Below are positions 58,566 to 64,000 of a DNA stretch of 64,000 nucleotides, piece after piece. Location of the stretch: positions 16,614,749 to 16,678,748 of the forward strand of contig CAXIPT010000002.1 in NCBI GenBank assembly GCA_964030475.1, given 5' to 3'. Positions within the stretch are counted from its first letter, which is position 1. Each line of letters opens with the position of its first letter. The notes beneath the pieces are model-generated. The model did no database searches. It worked only from the letters and a program-made list of their open reading frames with translations, and was not told where the DNA came from. Source of the stretch: Tethya wilhelma. Lineage: Eukaryota; Porifera; Demospongiae; Tethyida; Tethyidae. Both the position numbers and the translations under genes were made by a program.

Positions 58566-61059
58566 GTGCTTTACAGTACACGAAATTGGAAGTCAGTAAA
58601 AAGAGAAATAGAGGTAATAACCAAACAAGATGGCTAGCATGGATTGTTGTGTACTGATGGACAACCACACTCAAGTGGCAGCATAATAGCATATAATATG
58701 TACTATCAAGAGCTAGTACATATATTTCCCACAACACTATAATATATATCTAACAGTCCATATAATAATATTATTCCTTATACTCCACACCTTGGATTAT
58801 ATTATAGAGATTGGAAACAGGTGCATGGTTATGCCTCCTATGGCAAAATGGCTGTTCAAGAAATCTAGCGACTCAAATCCATAAATCCTGTTCTGATATC
58901 TCAACAATGGTAAGCATTTTATCTTTGCGAATACAGGTACATGCAGAAACAAACACTACTCATGCAGTAAATTCTAAACCGTGACAAAATCCACTATAAG
59001 TAAGTTAAGACTTTTGTCTGAAATACATATTAGCTCAGACTATTTTCAATCGCACTGAGGTGGGGAATCAAACTGTTGGACAGCCCTATACAATTTTCAT
59101 TAATTGATTGCTTAGATACCTGTCTTCCATTTGCTGTTGTGGTTGTAAATCACCTTGTGGGGAATACATCCGGATATGAAATCTACAGGCTTCACAAAGA
59201 GTGTGATCTCCAGAATTTAGGTCTAGTAAATGCTCATGTGCACTGTTGCTGGATTCAGTAATACCAGTAGCTTTACAGCACCCATCGGAATCACGGTTTG
59301 GACCGTTACAGCAACTCCACGTGTGGTTGTCAGAATGCCCAAAGACTCCAATGTGGTACTTTGGGAGCATTACATTTCTCTTTAAGACAGTAGCTACATG
59401 ATGAAGGTACAAACAATGGCATACTAATAATTATTATTATATTCGGCTGCCATGGCAGATAACTGTATATGATTTTTGTGCATGATGCACTGCGCATTAT
59501 ATATTTTGAAATGTGCGCACTGAATTAATGAATGATGTGTCATTTACCCATCCTCAACATATAAATCCATCTTTCACGTTCATCATCAGATTCAGCTGCA
59601 AAGTACATCATTTCATTCTGATTTCCAATCTACATGCATTCAAGATAAAATTGTAGATAGTATGTACCTTATAATTATGTACGATACAAGTGTACTTTGC
59701 AACTCAGTATAAACATCAGCATATTACCTGAAAGCTGTAGGACTTTAAAAACATTCCATCCAGAACCTTCTCAACAATGGTAATGTCCTTTACTTCAAAT
59801 TCACCTTTTGGTTTCTGTAGAATGTCAAGAATATTGTGAAAGATAAATCATCAATGTCAAAGAGTAGAAACAGGGGACTGACTGTTTTGTTCTTACTCTA
59901 GAGTATCTTCTATCAAAGTATTCCAGCCTGTCTTCATAGAGAATACAGTATCTGGTCTGAAATATGAGCTTTGATAAATCAGAAGCATTCCTTCCTCTCT
60001 GTCTCTTTGCCAGATGGCCACACCAGAGTTTCTTCGGCAGATTGGTAGCCATGGACATTGGTGGTAGCTTTATATGTGTACTTACACTGTAAGAAGTCAA
60101 ACAGTTTGCAAGTACGTCAAGCAGTATAGATGATAGTTACAATACAAAATGTAGTCATACAATGAATCACTTCTTTTGTAGTCATGCAGAGTCAGGCAAG
60201 CATATATATACTGACAAGAATTTTTCAGTTATTGTACGGAAAGCTGATTATGCACATATTATAACATAATTATATTCATGATATAATTCCTGGTTTGCCT
60301 CTGCATGCCATGGGTTGAGTCCCTGAGGACTATAGCTACAATAGTACTGTACTATTATACATTTCGTTGGGATGGGAAGCAACATGAGGTTAACAAAACT
60401 TTAATTGTAGTGCTGATTCCATAATATTAACAAACTAAAAGTTCATTCAGATAATTATTATATGCAAACTGGGTGTTACCCTAGCCTATATACTACTCAG
60501 TTCGTGATTCAAACACAATGCATATAATATTATTGTTTATAACAATAAAAGACCTGCATGTGCAGTTCTGGAGCTTTAATACCCAAAACATATTTACTTT
60601 CGATGTATCTGGGTCAGAGCACTTAATTATTAGAAGCAAGGTAGAGAGTATTTTTCTCCCTTAATTCTATCATCAATTGTATGTTGCACATATAGAGGGT
60701 ATACAAACTCATCACTCACTACAGTCTATAGTTGGCGTATGTATGTGCATGTAATATGACAGAATTATTTGTTACAATGATAGTAGGAGCAGGTTTCCAT
60801 GGCCACCATAAGCTCCTGTGTATGCATACAAAATTTGCATGCGTTACGGATAAATTTAGGATATATATCATGAGTGTGCAGCTGGCTCATCACATAACAA
60901 TGCCATGCTACATTTTGTATATATCAACGATATCATGCAGACTAAACAATGCAGTATGTGCAAGCATACAAGTTCTATTTATAAGGTCTGACATTACATC
61001 TACTGTAAATACCTACAATCATCAATTCCCCCTCTTTCTATATACATGGCCGCTGACAT
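57859..61059 (-). CDS. second Tec-type PH-BTK protein with LINE ORF1-like C-terminus
   Basis: Exons: 61059-61013, 60086-59897, 59814-59728, 59629-59548, 59393-59120, 58479-58191, frame-consistent, 322 residues to the first stop. The N-terminus is MSAAMYIERGGIDDC. A PH domain follows (about 40-125): KKLWCGHLAKRQRGRN, IFQTRYCILYEDRLEYFD, FEVKDITIVEKVLDG, IGNQNEMMYFAAESDDERER, W. Then a BTK zinc motif, H-x13-CC-x9-C (YHIGVFGHS...WSCCNGPNRDSDGC). It is a paralogue of the 17.5-28 kb gene: the third PH exon is 82 nt in both and the surrounding phases match. The last exon encodes VVIYGVKESHRLIDDIR and RPRPLHINFIRDHDASSILE, ending TGA at 58191. The matching frame continues after a one-base shift in a C homopolymer, from 58194 to a TAA/TAG at 57859. 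No kinase domain is present, unlike Tec kinases. Membrane-lipid binding is likely; the function is unknown. Confidence 0.7.
58531..58565. repeat. (TTA)n microsatellite
   Basis: About 11 ATT/TTA units in the intron 58480-59119. Confidence 0.9.
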
Positions 61060-61910
61060 ATTATCAGTGAGATCACTGAGAACAACTTGATTAACTCTGT
61101 CAAAAAGATACAGTTTAAATTCAAAATGGGTCAAGTCATATTTTCAAATTATTACATAATTTCCTACTCCTGATCCAAGCCACACTGTTATGCGACTAGA
61201 AGCCTATATAGGCGGGGGTATTAATAGAGATTGATTTTAAATGTTGTAGTCCAACTGAATATCATTCAACATTCAATGAGGCATGTTAAATTATGGTTAC
61301 TGAAATCCACTTATCTATTGGTCATTGAGTTAAAATGATTTGGAAACTCATGTTAAGACTGAACATAGCTGAACTTGATATTGTCAAGTGATTAATTTCC
61401 ACTTCAGCGGCATGAGGTTACTCACCTGTTTCATGATGGAGCTTCCCTATACACATACACTACCATGACAGTACAAGACAGTGTAGACTCACATGATACA
61501 GAACTGACTGAGCCAGTGAGGCTGCCAGCTAGCTGCCTTTATAGCTGCCACCATGGATCTGTGTGGCATGATCAGTGGTGTATGTGTGTGGTGCTCAAAG
61601 AGTAACTATTTAGTGGGTCTAACTCTTCTAGCATACAAGTGTAGAAATCAAAAAGCCTGTAAGTGGTATAGGATAAAGCTTGATTGTACAATTAATTTAT
61701 AACAATGAACTTACAAGTCAAAAACAATATGCAGACTCCACCAGACATGTGTCACAAATTATTGAAGACCATCCAATTATTGAAGAATGCTTCCGGTTTA
61801 ATTTTAGCTATAATATACATGAACATTTGGCTATATGGATACAAAAATTATCTTATAATTTGTGCAACAATAATAACAATTATTATTCTAAAAGATTCTG
61901 ACAGTCTTTC

Positions 61911-63818
61911 TTATGATCTAGATGCCACAGCTGCAACAATGGCTGCTCCTCTTCCAGATCCATCCTCGGAAAGTTTCATTACAATCTTATTACCAGGAGC
62001 TAACTCATCCATGGCCTCCTTCATCCTGTAGCACAATATTCAACCATTCCATAGTCAAAGTAAGAACATGGAACGCTCATAATATAACTCACTTGGTGGC
62101 AAACTTGGGGTGATATTTGTAGAGAGAGCCATCTACAGCAACTGAGCAGTTGTCCAATTTGTTTATCTTCTTGACAAGAGCTACCACACCAGCTGCAGCG
62201 AGACGGGCAGCTCGAGTCGAGACAGCTTCACAAACTCTCCTCACTGATTCACAATCAGCATCCGATGCATCGATAGAAAAATTGTCTTTGAAAATCTCCT
62301 TGCATTTGCTCACATCACTACAAATCAATCGTAATCATGAGATCATTTTTTTGAAATTCATTCCACAACTTACCCTCCTTCAATGGTGGATACATATTCT
62401 GTTTTAAATGCCTCAAAGGTATCAAATGTTTTGGATGATTTCCCTCCAAATAGCTGCCCACTCTTGACAAGACTCTGAAGTGCCTGACGAACAATCTCAC
62501 CAAGATACTTGCCTGAAATCATCTTCTCATAACTACACAACAAAGAGAAGAAAGAAGTCACGTAAAATATCAAGTCACAATTATACAGAGCAAAGTAATA
62601 TTATTTTTTCTTTATAATCATCACACTCACAGTTGCTGTCCTTTGTTGAGCACGTGCTTCTCCAACCCTCTGTCATAGTCTGTCAACCACGGGTCCAGTT
62701 TCCCGTCATCTCCAAAGGCACCCCACTCACAGTTGATGATCACTTGAGAATACTTTGAGCGGTCTCCCTTGTACTTGGGAACAGCATCCAGCTGCTCTGT
62801 GTAGCAGGCGTTAGTACCTGTGCCAAGGATGAGCCCCACGTGGCAGTTGGGATCGTTGTGGCCCAAGGTGAGTTGGGTCCCTGTGGTGTCATTCACCAAG
62901 GCAACGACGTCCACATCCACATCCTATGGGGGGTATGGAGAGCATGTGAGCACCACACAATATATCAATAGCAATATCAATTTCACCAGATATGCAATTT
63001 GAATACAATCCAACAATGTATGATTGCAGACACATGTGCAGGACATACCATGCAGTCAACTGTGCAACCATTGTCTTTCATTAACAACCATGCACATATA
63101 TTGTCACATGCACAGCTCAACAACTAACCCCTCTTCTGTCGAATGCTTTCTTCAGCAGAACCACCACATCTTCACCCACAGCACCGCTGGCTGAGAAATC
63201 TTTGGTCCAGCGAATGAGGGTGCCAGAGGTCAAGCTAGTCTGGTGAACAGGAAAGGAGAAGGTGAATCCAAGAGGCAGCTTCTTGGTGAGCTTCTTCTCT
63301 TTGATGAACTCAGCAACACACTTTGCAATGAAGTCAAAGAGATCCTCCTGGGTTGACTGCTTTGTTTTGTCGTCAATGAACAGTTTCTTGCTATCTTGCT
63401 CCATTTTACCATCATACAGCTCTGTATAGATATCCAAAAGTATTAGGAATGTGTTAGTATGAACAGTGGTTTAATATGGCATCTTGGTCTTACTGATAAG
63501 CAGCACCCTGAAGTTGCTGCCTCCAAGATCGAGTGCTAGAAAGTCTCCCTGTTCTGATCCATCAGGCAATGAATGGACGTAGGTGATGAGCATCTTTACT
63601 TTAACATCGTCTCCCTCTCTCTCCAATCCCTTCTTGAAGTCTTCAGTGATCCTACGCTCCACCTCTTTCATGCCATCTAGAGAGATGGTGAAAGCCTCCA
63701 CGACTTTATCCTGGCAGTTGTATAATAACACACAAGTAAAAGACACACCTATCTTATCCTATGTACTACAAACTTCAAGCATAAACTTTATTCAGCAACT
63801 TACAACCATGACTTGCTG
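61911..63818 (-). CDS. HK: hexokinase
   Basis: Phosphorylates glucose at C6 with ATP, the first step of glycolysis, in the cytosol. Seven exons: 63818-63813 (only Met-Val), 63710-63494, 63421-63129, 62923-62631, 62532-62374, 62317-62093, 62025-61911. This gives 435 residues, the single-unit (about 50 kDa) type and slightly shorter than usual at the N-terminus. Motifs in order: LALDLGGSNFRVLL (60-73, phosphate loop), LPLGFTFSFPVHQ...IRWTKDF (hexokinase signature), ALVNDTTGTQ (catalytic Asp), GLILGTGTNACY, CEWGAFGDDGKLDPWLT, YEKMISGKYLGEIVR, VAVDGSLYKYHPKF, SEDGSGRGAAIVAAV (adenosine site). All key residues are intact. There is no hydrophobic mitochondrial-binding N-terminus. A start on a six-base first coding exon is unusual but is forced by the frame and by donor GTAAGT. 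Confidence 0.95.
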
Positions 63819-64000
63819 CTTGCTTTACTTGAAACCTACTTCTGGTTCTGTGCTGGGTGTGGTACTGGCCTCAGTTTTCTACTCTCTCAGTCTGATGTGC
63901 ACTCACACACAAGGGCTGCAGCTAGGAATTTTATTTTGCTAGCATGATATCCGCTGTTAGTTATTAAAGATGACGTATCACTCAAAACACGTGGGACGTC
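63819..64000 (-). promoter_or_regulatory. upstream region of hexokinase with E-box and CRE half-site
   Basis: CACGTG at 63988-63993 and TGACGT at 63971-63976, about 150-175 bp upstream of the hexokinase ATG. E-boxes occur in many glycolytic promoters, but short motifs like these are common by chance. Confidence 0.25.

Noticed and set aside
1..64000. tRNA, rRNA or snRNA genes
   Set aside because: No stretch with recognisable A/B boxes with cloverleaf, or conserved rRNA/snRNA cores, was noticed by eye; a tRNAscan or Rfam run would be decisive.

Overview
The window looks like nuclear DNA of an early-branching animal, most likely a demosponge such as Amphimedon queenslandica. This is inferred from AT-rich intergenic DNA, many short GT-AG introns, animal-specific genes (RAP80, MED25, Tec-type PH-BTK and ZU5/death-fold domains), dense small inverted-repeat elements and many microsatellites. 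It is a draft scaffold: single N bases at 210, 6989, 10671, 14362, 34476, 34639, 42636 and 49503 and an N run at 30821-30887 mark joins or ambiguous bases. Two stretches (6.9-17 kb and 30.8-42.6 kb) should not be trusted as truly contiguous.

Layout. 0.6-5.3 kb (+): a RAP80/UIMC1 homologue with a UIM, two zinc fingers and a basic glycine/arginine tail. 5.5-6.9 kb (+): a ZDHHC16-like palmitoyltransferase, cut off by the N at 6989. 7-17 kb: two inverted copies of a phosphatidylinositol synthase (CDIPT) locus, about 2.7 kb each, flanking a contig with one C1-type zinc-finger exon, one vigilin KH domain and a tandem repeat of about 380 bp. 17.5-28 kb (-): a 27-exon gene joining a Tec-family PH-BTK module, a WD40 propeller, ZU5-type beta domains and two death-fold domains. 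28-36.6 kb: inverted-repeat elements, dispersed repeats, a LINE endonuclease scrap and a partial duplication of the first PH exon of the big gene. 36.6-42.6 kb: remains of a large mobile element with a decayed HTH-integrase gene and a HECT ubiquitin-ligase gene, bracketed by the same minisatellite in opposite orientations. 42.6-49.3 kb: further elements, including one with an 8-bp target duplication and one sharing terminal repeats and transposase remnants with the HECT element. 49.4-57.6 kb (-): complete MED25 Mediator subunit, 16 exons. 57.9-61.1 kb (-): a second PH-BTK gene whose last exon is LINE ORF1-like. 61.9-63.8 kb (-): complete hexokinase, 7 exons.

The conserved genes are ordinary housekeeping and nuclear genes and share no obvious pathway. 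The novelty lies in the PH-BTK family (one large gene, one shorter paralogue, one partial copy), whose largest member has an architecture I do not know from any described protein and that suggests a membrane-recruited death or immune signalling scaffold. The second novelty is the HECT-carrying mobile element family. Exon boundaries were placed by eye from splice signals and reading-frame continuity.
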